A model generated the notes under the pieces. It ran no database searches and was not told the origin of the DNA. It saw nothing but the letters and a program-made list of their open reading frames with translations. Shown in pieces: positions 8,710 through 18,136 of a DNA stretch of 64,000 nt. Position 1 is the stretch's first letter, and each line of letters opens with the position of its first letter. Location of the stretch: the NCBI GenBank assembly GCA_947497145.1, contig CANMFQ010000014.1, positions 1 to 64,000 on the forward strand. The letters are read 5' to 3'. The DNA comes from an uncultured Flavobacteriaceae bacterium (GTDB lineage: Bacteria > Bacteroidota > Bacteroidia > Flavobacteriales > Flavobacteriaceae). The translations under genes and the position numbers were made by a program.

Positions 8710-10422
8710 ATGACTAAAAATTTACCTAAAAAAGTCTCGTTCGCCTTAGTATTCATATTTACATTTGCCAGTATTTCTTGTTTCTCACAAGACCTCCCTA
8801 CTGATTCTACAGCTCACAAACATCTTAAAAAAGGTGCCCTGCATATAAAGAAAAAGGAATACAGCAAAGCTTACAAAGAACTAAAACTTGCCGAAAAAGG
8901 GTTTCTAAAAAAACAAGATATAAGTGGTATTGCCAAAAGCTACTTAAACCTTAGTAGCCTATTTACCTATACTCAAGAACAAGACAGTGCTAATTTTTAT
9001 TTATTAAAATGCCAAACGGAGATTGAAAAAGTGGACAATAAATCGGTACAGGCGAACATCTATTTAAATATTGCCCACATCAATTATCAAAACAAAGATT
9101 ATGAAAAAGCCTTAGAGTTTGCCCATAGGTCTGAAGACATAAACCTCCTTTTAAAAGACACTATTGCTATTTCAAAGACCTATAACAATTTAGCTATATT
9201 ATACCGCAATATTGATAATTATGAAAGTGCGTTAGATTACAATTTTAAGTCGTTAAACCTAAACAAATTAAGTAAGGATTCTGTAGGGATAGCAAAATCG
9301 TACAACAACATTGGTTTAATCTATGAAAATATTGGTGATTTTAACCAAGCCATTAGCTATTATAAAAATGCTACGGCTCTTAATGCTCAAATAGACGCAA
9401 AAAACCCAAATCCATATAGAAATTTAGGTGCTTTACATTTACGTATGGGTAATTACAAAGAATCTAATGATTTTTATAAAAAGGCATTGACCATTGAAAA
9501 AGAGCAGAATATAACTACCCGCTTAAAAGACATCTACAATGTAATGCTGCACAACTACATTCAATTAAAAGACTTTGAAAAAGCAATAGAATTTCAAGAA
9601 AAACGAGATCAGATAGAAATTAAAGAGGTAGAAAACAAGAATAAAAAAAAGCTTGAAGCTTTAAAACAACAGCAAGAGCTATACTATAAAGAGCAAGAAT
9701 TAAAACACGCAAAAGCGGTAAGTGAAAAAAATAGCATTATTATTTTAATAGTTTCTGGTTTGCTTATTATTACACTACTCTTTTTCTTGCAATCTTTTCG
9801 CACCTCAAAATTAAAAAGAAAACAAGAGCAACTACTCTTGGAACGTAAAGTGCTACGAGCACAGATGAATCCGCATTTTATATTCAATGCTTTATCAGCC
9901 ATTCAAAATTCGTTAATGGATAATGACCCTTTAAAATCTGCTACATTTTTATCACGTTTTTCTAGATTAATACGTCAAAATTTTGAGTTTGTCAACAAAG
10001 AAACCATTTCACTCGCTGATGACCTCGACGCGCTTAAAAATTATATAGAAACACAGCAAATGCGCTTTAACAATAATTTCACCTATGAAATTGATATTGA
10101 CCCCCAATTGGATATTGATATGGCAAAAATACCACCACTATTAATTCAACCTTTTGTAGAAAATAGCATTGAACATGGTTTTAAAAACAAAGATGAACAT
10201 GGCTTATTACAGATTACGATAAAAAAAGAGCAGCGTTTTTTACATATTTGTATTAGTGATAATGGTAGTGGTTTTGATACCTCAAAACTAGGTAAAGGAG
10301 CGCATTCATTTTCGGTATTTAAAGAGCGATTACGTTTGCTGAGCAAAGCAGCAGAAAAGTCATTTAAAATAACATCGTCTAATGAAGGTACAGAAGTTCA
10401 ATTTAAAATAGGAAGTGTGTAA
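8710..10422 (+). CDS. TPR-containing LytS-type sensor histidine kinase
   Basis: 570 residues from ATG 8710, which places a signal peptide at the N-terminus (VSFALVFIFTFASISCFSQ). Several TPR repeats (about 35-300) would be periplasmic, followed by a coiled coil and one membrane helix (about 340-361). The cytoplasmic His_kinase domain (PF06580 type) has the phospho-acceptor His389 in QMNPHFIFNAL, and an HATPase domain has FVENSIEHG and DNGSGF. The next gene starts at the base after its stop, so kinase and LytTR regulator form a two-component pair. The upstream TTG start at 8668 would only add residues before the signal peptide. The stimulus is unknown. Confidence 0.9.
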   Translation: MTKNLPKKVSFALVFIFTFASISCFSQDLPTDSTAHKHLKKGALHIKKKEYSKAYKELKLAEKGFLKKQDISGIAKSYLNLSSLFTYTQEQDSANFYLLKCQTEIEKVDNKSVQANIYLNIAHINYQNKDYEKALEFAHRSEDINLLLKDTIAISKTYNNLAILYRNIDNYESALDYNFKSLNLNKLSKDSVGIAKSYNNIGLIYENIGDFNQAISYYKNATALNAQIDAKNPNPYRNLGALHLRMGNYKESNDFYKKALTIEKEQNITTRLKDIYNVMLHNYIQLKDFEKAIEFQEKRDQIEIKEVENKNKKKLEALKQQQELYYKEQELKHAKAVSEKNSIIILIVSGLLIITLLFFLQSFRTSKLKRKQEQLLLERKVLRAQMNPHFIFNALSAIQNSLMDNDPLKSATFLSRFSRLIRQNFEFVNKETISLADDLDALKNYIETQQMRFNNNFTYEIDIDPQLDIDMAKIPPLLIQPFVENSIEHGFKNKDEHGLLQITIKKEQRFLHICISDNGSGFDTSKLGKGAHSFSVFKERLRLLSKAAEKSFKITSSNEGTEVQFKIGSV

Positions 10423-11154
10423 ATGAAAGTACTAATTATTGAAGATGAGTTTCCCGTACGCTCAGCATTAAAAAAAATGCTACAACTCATTGCCCCAGAT
10501 ATAGAAGTTATAGCAGAAGCCGAAACAGTAAAAGAGAGTATTTCACTCTTAAATAGCCTATCGCCAGACCTAGTGTTTATGGATATTGAACTTAAAGACG
10601 GTATTAGTTTTGAAATATTAAAAAGCTTAACCAAAATCAATTTTCAAATTATATTCATAACAGCATTTAACCATTACGCTATAAAAGCATTTAAATTTAG
10701 TGCTGTAGATTATTTATTAAAACCCATAGACCCGCAAGAATTAAGAGAAGCAATAGCAAAGGCAAAATCACAAATAGAACGAGAGGTTGCCTACCAAAAC
10801 TCAATCATTGCGTTACAACAAAATATTGAGCAGCCAGAACAACTTGTAATTAAAACTACAGAAAACCGGTACATTATTCCTTTAGAAAACATCTTTAGAT
10901 TTGAAGCCGATGGGGCGTATACCTATGTACATTACACTGATGGCCATATTTTATGTTCAAAAAACTTAAAACATTATGAGAATTTACTTCCCAAAGAAAC
11001 GTTTTACCGCTGTCATCAATCGCACTTAGTACATTTAAAGCAAGTGGTTCAATATTCAAAAGATAGCATCTTACTAACCAATAATCATAGCATTCCTATT
11101 TCGCATCGCCGAAAAACCGAACTAAAAAAGCGGTTGAAAAACTACCTATCTTAA
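10423..11154 (+). CDS. LytTR-family response regulator
   Basis: 243 residues. A receiver domain (1-120) has the acidic pocket ED at 7-8, phospho-acceptor Asp54 (VFMDIE) and Lys in LLKPID. A LytTR DNA-binding domain follows (about 140-240; typical FRFEADGAYTYVHYTDG and FYRCHQSHLVHL). The start codon directly follows the stop of the kinase gene, indicating co-translation and partnership. It probably controls adjacent genes as well as its own operon, since a run of small same-strand genes follows from 11248. Targets are not known. Confidence 0.92.
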   Translation: MKVLIIEDEFPVRSALKKMLQLIAPDIEVIAEAETVKESISLLNSLSPDLVFMDIELKDGISFEILKSLTKINFQIIFITAFNHYAIKAFKFSAVDYLLKPIDPQELREAIAKAKSQIEREVAYQNSIIALQQNIEQPEQLVIKTTENRYIIPLENIFRFEADGAYTYVHYTDGHILCSKNLKHYENLLPKETFYRCHQSHLVHLKQVVQYSKDSILLTNNHSIPISHRRKTELKKRLKNYLS

Positions 11155-11247
11155 CAGTTATAAAACGAAATTATGCACTTATCAATTACATTTGATAGGC
11201 ATTCTCTTTCCTTTTAGTTTAGCCTCATAACTAAAAAACACATTATT

Positions 11248-11622
11248 ATGTTAGGAGCCATTATTGCTATTTTAGGAGGATTAATTGCAGCATCCCCGCT
11301 TATTATTACAAAAAAGCCCAATGCAAAAGAATTGCTTGACAAACTAGTACCGTTTCAAGGTGGTATTGGTGCTGTTTTACTAATTTGGAGCGTTTTGGGT
11401 GTCATTGGATTATTGAGCCATTTTTCAATTATTGCACTAGCCGTTATTGTAGTAGAATTTATTGTAGGCTTTCTTTTGGCGTACGGTCTGTTGTCAAAAT
11501 ATGTACTAAGCAAAAATGAAACAGCCAAAGAACAGGGACAAACACTAAGGCTAAAGATTGCTAAATATCAAATTCCAGCTGGTGCTATACTCGCTATTTT
11601 AGGCATACTATCTATATTTTAA
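11248..11622 (+). CDS. Small integral membrane protein, four helices
   Basis: 124 residues with four hydrophobic segments (about 2-20, 38-56, 59-82, 108-124) and a KKPNAKELLDKLVP loop. No catalytic motif is visible and I do not recognise a family. It begins 93 bases after the LytTR regulator and five bases before the next gene, so it is probably the first of a small operon that also includes 11628, 11880 and 12092. A role in envelope homeostasis is possible from context but unproven. Confidence 0.7.
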   Translation: MLGAIIAILGGLIAASPLIITKKPNAKELLDKLVPFQGGIGAVLLIWSVLGVIGLLSHFSIIALAVIVVEFIVGFLLAYGLLSKYVLSKNETAKEQGQTLRLKIAKYQIPAGAILAILGILSIF

Positions 11623-11627
11623 TAACT

Positions 11628-11828
11628 ATGAAAAAGATAGGGTCTACCATGGTTATTATTGGAGTACTAGCTGTACTCCTCAATTTCTTAAACCGCGTAC
11701 CTACAGTTATTGCATGGATTTATAACTGGGGCGAAACAACTGCTTGGGTCATTAAGATTGGCCTGATAGTACTGGGGGTAATACTCTATTTTTTAGCCTA
11801 TCCGAAAACAATCGCAGAAAGTGATTAA
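11628..11828 (+). CDS. Small membrane protein, two helices
   Basis: 66 residues: a basic N-terminus (MKKIGS), one helix at about 5-22, a short aromatic loop (RVPTVIAWIYNWGE) and a second helix at about 38-58. It starts five bases after the preceding membrane gene, so the two products may act together. The family is not recognised. Confidence 0.65.
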   Translation: MKKIGSTMVIIGVLAVLLNFLNRVPTVIAWIYNWGETTAWVIKIGLIVLGVILYFLAYPKTIAESD

Positions 11829-11879
11829 AAATTGAATAGTTGGCCAGACACTAGATTACTATTTTAAAGTCTTAAAAAA

Positions 11880-12089
11880 ATGAATAATCCCTTCAAAAAA
11901 ATTCAACAGAATGCAAAAGAGAGCAAAAAGGAATGGAATTCAGAAAAAGACACTGCTAAAATTTCTACTCGAAGTTGTGACTGTTGCGGAGCTCCAAGAC
12001 CTACAAACACCAATTTAACTCATTGTAGTTATTGCCAATTTCAATTTATGAATACTACAGAGACAATAAAACCAGACGACAATAAATAA
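11880..12089 (+). CDS. Small zinc-ribbon protein
   Basis: 69 residues. A lysine/glutamate-rich N-terminus is followed by two cysteine pairs, CDCCGAPRP (about 37-45) and CSYCQF (about 53-58), which form a rubredoxin-like or zinc-ribbon knuckle. It ends two bases before the next gene, which also carries a zinc ribbon, suggesting a functional pair. It has no enzymatic motif and the function is unknown. Confidence 0.65.
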   Translation: MNNPFKKIQQNAKESKKEWNSEKDTAKISTRSCDCCGAPRPTNTNLTHCSYCQFQFMNTTETIKPDDNK

Positions 12090-12091
12090 GT

Positions 12092-12868
12092 ATGACAACG
12101 CACGACCTCATAACCCGCTGGGATGCATTTTTATACAAAATGAATCAACGATTTCACGACTCGCTATTACAAGCCGAAGAGGCCTGTTTACAACAGCTAG
12201 AAGATAGCGATTATGATTACAACACTACCTATAGGTCGTGGCAAGCAATGAAGGCACAAATTTTTCAGTTATTTGAAAAAATTGACCAAACTTGGGATAC
12301 TACTGTGCAACCACAAATGCAAGAAGTTGGAGACTTTTGGATGGACGAAATGAAAAAATCAACAACACTAACCGATAAGCTGCACCGTCATTTACAACGC
12401 TTTGAAGTAGTCTTTGAAGGCAAACTATCGCAAAAATTTTACGACCATGCCATTGCCTTAGCCAACAAAAAACTAACATGTACGCAATGCCACGCCCCTA
12501 TAACAATTGTAAAAGACCTTTTTAGAGCACACTATATCAGCTGTAGCTTTTGCAATGCCGTAAATACATTTGAACCCGAAACCAAATACGCGCAAATAGG
12601 ATGGAGTATTATTGATAATATTGCAGCTTTACAAAGCTTACCCAGCTATGACGCCATGCAAAAAGCCCTTAACGAGCTACATCAACATAGACCTCCCCAG
12701 CCTGAATTACTATGGAACAATTACAAAACTGCCTATTATAACTACTATCAAACTTATTTTAAAGAACGTATAAAGCTAAAAAGTGATGCAGAAGACCGAT
12801 ACCAACAAGATATGGCTCGCAAACAAAAAGAATTTGAAGATTACGAAAAAATACACCGTAAAAGCTAG
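12092..12868 (+). CDS. Coiled-coil and zinc-ribbon protein of unknown function
   Basis: 258 residues, predicted soluble. Long amphipathic helices surround a central zinc ribbon with CTQCHAPI and CSFCNAVNTFEP (about 129-155). The C-terminal end is charged and coiled-coil-like (DRYQQDMARKQKEFEDYEK). Its start is two bases after the stop of the small zinc-ribbon gene, so the two are translationally coupled. It may act as a scaffold or regulator within the cluster; no homologous function is recognised. Confidence 0.65.
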   Translation: MTTHDLITRWDAFLYKMNQRFHDSLLQAEEACLQQLEDSDYDYNTTYRSWQAMKAQIFQLFEKIDQTWDTTVQPQMQEVGDFWMDEMKKSTTLTDKLHRHLQRFEVVFEGKLSQKFYDHAIALANKKLTCTQCHAPITIVKDLFRAHYISCSFCNAVNTFEPETKYAQIGWSIIDNIAALQSLPSYDAMQKALNELHQHRPPQPELLWNNYKTAYYNYYQTYFKERIKLKSDAEDRYQQDMARKQKEFEDYEKIHRKS

Positions 12869-13142
12869 TGTAACGTAAACATAAAATAGCACCTGTATTG
12901 CCTTTTTGTTTAGAACCGAGAATTATGGCGATTGTGCCACAACGAAGTTATTTTTTCATTCTATGGCCAGAGCTACAGAACTCAAAAAGGATAAAAATTA
13001 AGATGCTAAATATCTAATTTGCTGTAACAGAAAAAGTCACAATGAGTTCATAGTTAAAAAGGAGCGTTTCAATATTAAAACAATAATAGCATCAAAACGA
13101 TGCGCTATTTACACCACTTAAATACACATAAAAACAACAAAC

Positions 13143-13721
13143 ATGGAAACAATAAACGGAATAGATTTTACAAACTGGGCAGCCGCTTGCGCGCACTTAA
13201 CCCAAGGAATGAGTGAAGGTGAAATTTCAAAAATCTTAGGTATCGAAATACCTGTATGGCAAGAAACAACAGAAAAATGGGCTGCCAGACTTGGTGATTT
13301 AATGGCTGAAGATATGAACGTTGCCACCCAATATGGTGATATTTTTGCTAATCCTAAGGTTGGTAAATTTGCCAACGCAGGCACTGATACGCCAAGCCTT
13401 GATGAAGTATTGCAATTAGTTCCTGATTACAACGCCTACAAAAAGATTTTCTGGCATCAGTCAGTTGCCGCAAAATATGGTATAGATGCTGTTACAATTA
13501 TAGAAAGTTATGATTTAAATCTGCAAACGTGGAGTCAACTTAATATGCATTATATGAAATGGCATAATGAGTATATGAATATTCAATTAGGCGAAAGCGA
13601 CCCTGAAGAATACAACCGCCGTTATGAGGAAATTTTAGGTATTGAAGACACTTGGCGCAAGCATTGGGAAGCACACTACAAAGAAAATGCAGTCGATTTA
13701 GGGGGCGATATCGATTTTTAA
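13143..13721 (+). CDS. DUF6620-like protein
   Basis: 192 residues, acidic, rich in Trp and Tyr, no signal peptide. The N-terminal part METINGIDFTNWAAACA and the SKILGIEIPVWQETTEKW region resemble proteins I associate with DUF6620, an assignment I cannot verify here. It is separated from 12092-12868 by about 270 non-coding bases and ends at a strong hairpin terminator (13741-13776). Family members often lie near large effector or stress-related clusters, but no function is assigned. Confidence 0.55.
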   Translation: METINGIDFTNWAAACAHLTQGMSEGEISKILGIEIPVWQETTEKWAARLGDLMAEDMNVATQYGDIFANPKVGKFANAGTDTPSLDEVLQLVPDYNAYKKIFWHQSVAAKYGIDAVTIIESYDLNLQTWSQLNMHYMKWHNEYMNIQLGESDPEEYNRRYEEILGIEDTWRKHWEAHYKENAVDLGGDIDF

Positions 13722-13740
13722 ACTCAGATTTTGCTTTAAG

Positions 13741-13776
13741 ACTTCGTGATGAGGCGTAAAAGCTACATCACGAAGT
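13741..13776. terminator. Bidirectional hairpin terminator
   Basis: A perfect 11-bp inverted repeat, ACTTCGTGATG (13741-13751) and CATCACGAAGT (13766-13776), with a 14-base loop lies between the convergent genes ending at 13721 and 13863. Short A and T runs flank it. It can serve both strands. Confidence 0.75.
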
Positions 13777-13862
13777 TTAATTGCATTAAATTTCACCAAA
13801 TACTATCACAGCTAAAACCTATATGGTAGCATAAAAAATGTCGAACCAGTTTGCCCTTTAGG

Positions 13863-14318
13863 TTATTTTTTCAACCGTACCGTCCATTCAAAATTAAATG
13901 TAGACACCACTACCCCATCGGTATTTACACCAACAGATTTCATCCAAAAGGTTTGCCCTTCACCTGTAGCAATAGTTTTTTCTATAGCCTCATTAATCAA
14001 ATGACCATCTTCACAAGTAAACGTAATGCGCCCTGTTGCTTTTTTTGAAAAATTCGCATTGTTATTCTGCACGAGCATCGATATTTTTTTACCACTTGCT
14101 CTTATTTTTTGAATCACCATTGCGCCTGTTGAGAGTTCGGCAGCCATACCTTGCACAGCCCAAAACATAGAATTAAACGGGTTTTGATTTATCCATTTAT
14201 GCTTTACTGAAGTAACTGCACGCGAATCATTTAAAAATGTTAAACGTACGCCACACCACCATGCTGATGGTAATTTAAAGAAAAGAAAACTGTTGAATTT
14301 GCCTGCAGATGCTGCCAT
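13863..14318 (-). CDS. DUF4442 hotdog-fold thioesterase-like protein
   Basis: 151 residues resembling DUF4442 proteins, which have the hotdog fold of acyl-CoA thioesterases. Typical elements are the LPSAWWCGVRLTFLN strand, KHKWINQNPFNSMFWAVQGMAAELSTG (the long central helix of the fold) and the C-terminal VNTDGVVVSTFNFEWTVRLK strands. It is cytoplasmic and probably involved in acyl-CoA or fatty-acid turnover; the substrate is unknown. It is transcribed alone, divergently from the DUF4870 gene at 14452. Confidence 0.7.
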   Translation of the reverse strand: MAASAGKFNSFLFFKLPSAWWCGVRLTFLNDSRAVTSVKHKWINQNPFNSMFWAVQGMAAELSTGAMVIQKIRASGKKISMLVQNNNANFSKKATGRITFTCEDGHLINEAIEKTIATGEGQTFWMKSVGVNTDGVVVSTFNFEWTVRLKK

Positions 14319-14451
14319 TTGAGTATATATTTTGGCTAAAAGTAATGAAAATTATCAAAATCATAATTGTTAATATTATGTTAACTTTAGGTACTATGTG
14401 TTGCATAGTACCATTCTTTAGATATATATTTGCATAAGAAATTACTAAGCC

Positions 14452-14925
14452 ATGACAGATACTATAACAAAACACGAGCGAAATCTATCTTCTTTGATAC
14501 ATGCATCTACATTTTCAAAATTTTTCATTCCGTTTGGAAATTTTATCATTCCATTGGTATTGTGGTCTGCTAATAAGCAAGATTACAAGTTTGTAGATTA
14601 TAACGGTAAGCAAGCCTTAAATTTTCAAATCAGTTTACTACTATATTCCATGATACTAGGCGTTATCAGCATTCCATTTTTTGTGGGTTTCTTACCTAAT
14701 ATTTTCGATTTTAGTTTTAACAATTTAAGTCACTTCAACCATTGGAATTTTAATTTTAATAGTGACGATTTTACGTGGGGGTCTTGGTTATTGCCAATAG
14801 GAATCTCTGGCTTATTACAAGGAGCATTATCCATTACAAACATTATATATACCGTTTTGGCAACCATTCGCACCAATGAAGGGGAAACATTTGAATATCC
14901 ATTAACCATAAAATTCATCAAATAA
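14452..14925 (+). CDS. DUF4870 membrane protein
   Basis: 157 residues. The sequence HERNLSSLIHASTFSKFFIPFGNFIIPLVLW followed by YNGKQALNFQISLLLY is typical of DUF4870 (Tic20-like) small membrane proteins, with three or four hydrophobic helices. It precedes the PadR-PspC-DUF2807 genes on the same strand by about 170 bases. This is a common arrangement in Flavobacteriia and suggests a role in envelope stress or membrane homeostasis. Confidence 0.75.
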   Translation: MTDTITKHERNLSSLIHASTFSKFFIPFGNFIIPLVLWSANKQDYKFVDYNGKQALNFQISLLLYSMILGVISIPFFVGFLPNIFDFSFNNLSHFNHWNFNFNSDDFTWGSWLLPIGISGLLQGALSITNIIYTVLATIRTNEGETFEYPLTIKFIK

Positions 14926-15093
14926 TCATATACTATACTCGGGGTCTTAATCACACCTCACAGGAGTTTATTCATCAACAATCAAATCAAATCGGATGTT
15001 TATTTATCATTCAAAAAAACGAACAGTTAATCTATGCAAACACTTACAAAAAAAGCTTCAAAGACAGCTCAGCATAAAAAGCAAAAAGAAATT

Positions 15094-15423
15094 ATGAATG
15101 TAGAAAACACAAAAGCACAAATGCGAAAAGGAGTGCTTGAGTATTGCATATTGTCTATCTTAAATGGGCATGACAAATATGCCTCTGAAATTCTCAGCAC
15201 CCTAAAAGATGCAAAAATGCTAGTAGTAGAAGGCACTATCTATCCCCTACTGACAAGGCTAAAAAATGCCGGACTTCTCAATTATCGCTGGGAAGAATCA
15301 ACCTCAGGCCCCCCAAGAAAATACTATACATTAACAGAAACAGGCAAACTATTTTTAAAAGAGCTTGACACCACTTGGGATGAATTGCGAAATGCCACCA
15401 ATATAGTTACTAAAAACAAATAA
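15094..15423 (+). CDS. PadR-family transcriptional regulator
   Basis: 109 residues from ATG 15094; an upstream ATG at 15034 would add 20 basic residues unlike the family. It is a winged-helix repressor with QMRKGVLEYCILSILNGHDKYASEIL, then VVEGTIYPLLTRLKNAGLL (recognition helix) and the PPRKYYTLTETGK wing. It is followed by the PspC-domain gene at 15484 and the DUF2807 lipoprotein at 17405. PadR-PspC-DUF2807 is a recurrent Bacteroidetes arrangement, and this regulator probably represses that operon. Confidence 0.85.
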   Translation: MNVENTKAQMRKGVLEYCILSILNGHDKYASEILSTLKDAKMLVVEGTIYPLLTRLKNAGLLNYRWEESTSGPPRKYYTLTETGKLFLKELDTTWDELRNATNIVTKNK

Positions 15424-15483
15424 CAGCCGTTGCACGTTTTCATACCTATTTGAAGATTGCACAAGATTAAAAAACATCAAAAA

Positions 15484-17265
15484 ATGAACAAAACAGTCAA
15501 TATAAATCTCGCCAATATACTCTTTCATATTGATGAAGGAGCCTACAATAAGATGCGGCTTTATCTCGAATCAATAAAACGTTCTTTTGCCAATACTCCC
15601 GGTAACGATGAAATACTTGCCGATATTGAAGCACGAATAGCCGAGCTATTTCATGAAAAATTAGCCAACGAAAGACAAGTCATAACACAAAAAGAAGTTG
15701 ATGAAGTCATCGCTATAATGGGACAACCAGAAGACTATATGGTTGACGAAGATATTTTTGAAGATGAGCCAAAATACACCAATAAAGGAAATCAAAAAAG
15801 AGCTAAAAAACTCTATCGCGATACCGAAATAAAGTATGTCGCTGGTGTTTCTGCTGGTTTATCTCACTATATTGGTACCGATCCATTATGGATACGTTTA
15901 TTATGGGTACTACTTACTGTTTTTTCTGGCGGGGGTTTTATTCTTCTATACGGTTTGCTATGGATATTGATTCCTGAAGCAAAAACAACCTCGCAAAAAT
16001 TGGACATGCGGGGGGAGGATATCAACATCAGCAATATAGAACGTAAGGTCAAGGAAGGCTTTGATGATGTTGCAGAAAAAATAAAAAGTGTAGACTATGA
16101 AGGCGTTGGCAAAAAAGTAAAAAATAGTAGTAAAACCTTTTTTGATACTATAGGAGAACTCATTCTATTCTTATTCAAAATTTTTGGCAAGTTTATTGGT
16201 ATTATACTGGTCATAGTGGGCGCCACTACCATAATTGGTATCTTCATTGGCATGCTCACCACTAGCACCCTCGATTGGATACAATTTCCAGGAATGCAGC
16301 GTCTTTTTAATGGTATTACAGGAGCACCTATTTGGTTATTGTCATTACTATTCTTTTTTGTAATTGCTATTCCCTTCTTCTTTTTATTCTATTTAGGATT
16401 AAAAATATTAGTAAACAACCTTAAATCTATCGGTAATATTGCGAAATTTTCATTGCTTGGTTTATGGCTAATTTCATTGATATCTTTAATCGTAATTGGT
16501 GTGAGAGAAGCGGCTTCACATGCCTTTTCGGGTGTGATAACAACTGAAAATGAACTCTATATTAAAAACGAAATAGACACCTTAAACATTCAATTGGTAG
16601 CTTCTTCTTTCTATGACCATGATAATAACATACGCATGAACGATATGTTGGTGGTTTATGATAAAGATGGTAATTCTATTTACCAATCAGAAGATATTCG
16701 TTTTAATATAAAAAAATCAAAAGATACCATTGCCCGCATCGCTATTCGTAAAGAATCAAATGGAGCTTCTTCGTATGAAGCCCGTAATACGGCTAAAGAA
16801 ATTGACTATGCCTATACCTTACAAGGAAATAATCTACTTTTAGATAGTTATTTAACTACAGCCGTCAAAAGCCAATTTAATGGACAAGAAGTTAGAGTAA
16901 CTATTTATTTACCAGTTGGCACCATAGTAAAATATATCCCCTCAGAAAATAGAAATTGGATACTAAGAGCTCAAACAGATCAACATGTGTCCGGTTTAGC
17001 TGAACATATCTGGAAAATGGGTGCCGATGGCGAACTAAAATGCCAAGATTGCCCAGCAACAGATACCGATGATGATAACCAAAGAAATAAGGTAATTATT
17101 AACGGTGACGGTATTGATATTGACATTAAAGATGATGGAGATTCTTTTAAAATGAAAATTGATGAGAATGGTGTTAAAATCAAAGCTAATGATAATAATG
17201 ACGAAAATGTAAATATTAATATTGATGAAAAGGGTGTTAAGGTAAAAACAAACGATTCCTTATAA
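15484..17265 (+). CDS. PspC-domain membrane protein
   Basis: 593 residues from ATG 15484 (the longer TTG reading at 15457 is not needed). An N-terminal helical region (MNKTVNINLANILFHIDEGAY) is followed by a PspC domain (about 105-165: LYRDTEIKYVAGVSAGLSHYIGTDPLWIRLLWVL). Further membrane helices (about 225-350) precede a C-terminal extracytoplasmic beta region with Asp/Asn-rich repeats (DGIDIDIKDDG, DENGVKIKAND). It is related to phage-shock-protein C and probably senses or stabilises the membrane under stress. It lies between the PadR regulator and a DUF2807 lipoprotein, which it likely works with. Confidence 0.85.
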   Translation: MNKTVNINLANILFHIDEGAYNKMRLYLESIKRSFANTPGNDEILADIEARIAELFHEKLANERQVITQKEVDEVIAIMGQPEDYMVDEDIFEDEPKYTNKGNQKRAKKLYRDTEIKYVAGVSAGLSHYIGTDPLWIRLLWVLLTVFSGGGFILLYGLLWILIPEAKTTSQKLDMRGEDINISNIERKVKEGFDDVAEKIKSVDYEGVGKKVKNSSKTFFDTIGELILFLFKIFGKFIGIILVIVGATTIIGIFIGMLTTSTLDWIQFPGMQRLFNGITGAPIWLLSLLFFFVIAIPFFFLFYLGLKILVNNLKSIGNIAKFSLLGLWLISLISLIVIGVREAASHAFSGVITTENELYIKNEIDTLNIQLVASSFYDHDNNIRMNDMLVVYDKDGNSIYQSEDIRFNIKKSKDTIARIAIRKESNGASSYEARNTAKEIDYAYTLQGNNLLLDSYLTTAVKSQFNGQEVRVTIYLPVGTIVKYIPSENRNWILRAQTDQHVSGLAEHIWKMGADGELKCQDCPATDTDDDNQRNKVIINGDGIDIDIKDDGDSFKMKIDENGVKIKANDNNDENVNINIDEKGVKVKTNDSL

Positions 17266-17404
17266 GCACATCACATTCATTACACATATTGTGTTTGGTC
17301 AGCCATTAAAGCAACTCAAGCATTAAATTAATCAATTCAGTTATAAATAGTAGTATTTAGCAATCAAAAACAGCAACTTTACAACAATCAAAAAAACAAC
17401 AGTC

Positions 17405-18136
17405 ATGACAACACTAGTGAGAATTGCAATTGCTTTTTTAGTATCCATATTTTTATCTTCCTGCGGATTTGATATCCAAATTGGAGATTTTGGAACTGGA
17501 AAAAAGGGAAATGGAAATATCGTTACCGAAAATCGTACAATTACCGATGAGTTCACCAAAGTATCAGCATCAGAAGGGTTACAGGTTTACGTAACGCAAG
17601 CAGCTGATTTTAAAATTGACGTAGAGGCAGATGAAAACATAATTGACCTTATCGCCACCGATATTACGAATGGAAAACTACGTATTCATGCACGTGAAAA
17701 CATTGGTAATGCCACAAAAAAAATATACGTTTCTTTACCAAAAATAACGGCATTAGCTGGTTCTAGTGGCTCACATCTTAGCACAAAAAATACTATAAAC
17801 ACCAATAATTTAAGGGTTGATGGTTCTAGTGGTGCTATTTTAGACCTCGAAATAACTGCTTCTGAAATTGATATAGCGGCCAGCAGCGGTGCAAATTTAA
17901 ACGTATCAGGAACAACAGATGAAGCCGAAGTAGCTGTAAGCTCAGGAGGTAATATTAACGCTAAAGACCTACAAACCAACTATTGTAATGCTGAAGCCAG
18001 TAGCGGAGGTAACGTTAAAATTATGGTATCAAAATCCTTGACAGCTGATGCCAGCAGTGGCGGAAACATTTCGTATTCAGGTAATCCCACTGTTGAAAAA
18101 AAGAAATCACTATCAGGTAGTGTGCATCAGTATTAG
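17405..18136 (+). CDS. DUF2807 (head GIN domain) lipoprotein
   Basis: 243 residues. The lipobox LSSC places the acylated Cys at 20. The rest is a right-handed beta-helix-like DUF2807 domain with ladder repeats rich in SSG (AGSSGSHL, DGSSGAIL, AASSGANL, SSGGNI). It is probably anchored on the outer or inner membrane facing the periplasm. The function is unknown, but it is commonly encoded behind PspC and PadR genes, as here. A hairpin (18193-18217) follows. Confidence 0.85.
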   Translation: MTTLVRIAIAFLVSIFLSSCGFDIQIGDFGTGKKGNGNIVTENRTITDEFTKVSASEGLQVYVTQAADFKIDVEADENIIDLIATDITNGKLRIHARENIGNATKKIYVSLPKITALAGSSGSHLSTKNTINTNNLRVDGSSGAILDLEITASEIDIAASSGANLNVSGTTDEAEVAVSSGGNINAKDLQTNYCNAEASSGGNVKIMVSKSLTADASSGGNISYSGNPTVEKKKSLSGSVHQY

